Below are positions 63,893-64,000 of a stretch of 64,000 bases of DNA, piece after piece. Source of the stretch: Heliorestis convoluta (lineage in GTDB: Bacteria > Bacillota > Desulfitobacteriia > Heliobacteriales > Heliobacteriaceae); assembly GCF_009649955.1 (NCBI RefSeq), contig NZ_CP045875.1, positions 1,779,501 to 1,843,500 on the forward strand. The letters are read 5' to 3'. A program made the translations under genes and the position numbers. Every line of letters starts with the position of its first letter. Within the stretch, counting starts at the first letter, position 1. The notes under the pieces were generated by a model. The model was not told the origin of the DNA. It saw nothing but the letters and a program-made list of their open reading frames with translations, and searched no databases.

Positions 63893-64000
63893 CTAAGGAT
63901 CTAGCAAGATAATCAAAGTTTGATTTCGCTGCAGAAAGTCCTTTTTAGCTTTTTGCAGCAGAATCAAGATTCAACGAAGAACAATGAATCAACGAACCAT
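63893..64000. other. Window end, no gene seen
   Basis: Only a short imperfect hairpin (GCTGCAGAAAG with CTTTTTGCAGC, 63930-63962) without a clear T run. No start codon with a ribosome site. Confidence 0.5.

Noticed and set aside
1-64000. CRISPR arrays, tRNA or rRNA genes
   Set aside because: Reading through, I saw no regularly spaced direct repeats, no T-loop/CCA-type cloverleaf sequence and no rRNA signature. I could not run a scanner, so a single tRNA could be missed.

Overview
The window reads as chromosomal DNA of a Gram-positive, low-to-moderate GC anaerobe of the Clostridia. Evidence: a pyrK-pyrD (class 1B) pyrimidine operon, remA, rqcH, an stp-prkC-rsgA block, an FMN riboswitch in front of ribD-ribE-ribBA-ribH, butyrate kinase, strong AGGAGG Shine-Dalgarno sequences and very many TTG/GTG starts. 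A Heliobacterium/Peptococcaceae-like host fits best, but this is inference from gene order and protein style, not from a database search.

Layout. 1-7.1 kb: end of a pyrimidine operon (pyrC partial, carA, carB, pyrK, pyrD) closed by a terminator. 7.2-10.6 kb: minus-strand oxalate/formate-type MFS transporter with a long leader, and rqcH. 10.7-14.6 kb: a P-type Ca2+ ATPase, dapF and a decayed C-terminus of an LL-diaminopimelate aminotransferase gene. 14.7-30.8 kb: a dense housekeeping run (yicC, remA, gmk, rpoZ, coaBC, metK; then priA, def, fmt, a DUF116 membrane protein, rsmB, rlmN, PP2C phosphatase, PASTA kinase, rsgA, rpe). 30.9-36.5 kb: FMN-riboswitch-controlled riboflavin operon followed by a pyridoxal-kinase-like gene and hslO. 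36.6-41.8 kb: a chemoreceptor with an unusual C-terminal sensor, a probable small RNA, and a ytrA-type GntR/ABC operon with a clear operator. 41.9-46.0 kb: a TPP enzyme, butyrate kinase, a chemoreceptor remnant and a secreted stalk-domain protein.

46-62.8 kb is an accessory region, almost all on the minus strand. It holds a phosphatase/M28 peptidase/Cys-rich protein operon, a partial decayed duplicate of that operon with the peptidase missing, an orphan McrB-N-like protein, an AddAB-like helicase/nuclease pair whose AddB-like partner is frameshifted, a second Cys-rich small protein, an AAA ATPase, and a four-gene operon (zinc-ribbon protein, WYL regulator, two AT-rich genes). REP-like inverted repeats are scattered through it.

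The main discovery: four minus-strand promoters in this accessory region (near 48.0, 56.1, 57.8 and 62.65 kb) share one architecture. Each has an inverted repeat related to ACATGTCAC-n3-GTGACATGT, exactly 19 bp, then a TATAAT-like -10 box. The palindrome centre lies near -42, the position of a class II activator. One of the four promoters drives the operon that encodes the WYL regulator, so I propose an autoregulated WYL-type regulon joining the phosphatase/peptidase operon, the Cys-rich protein, the AAA ATPase and the AT-rich cassette. 63.2-63.9 kb: a DUF2294-like gene, a possible attenuator with a micro-ORF, and ridA.
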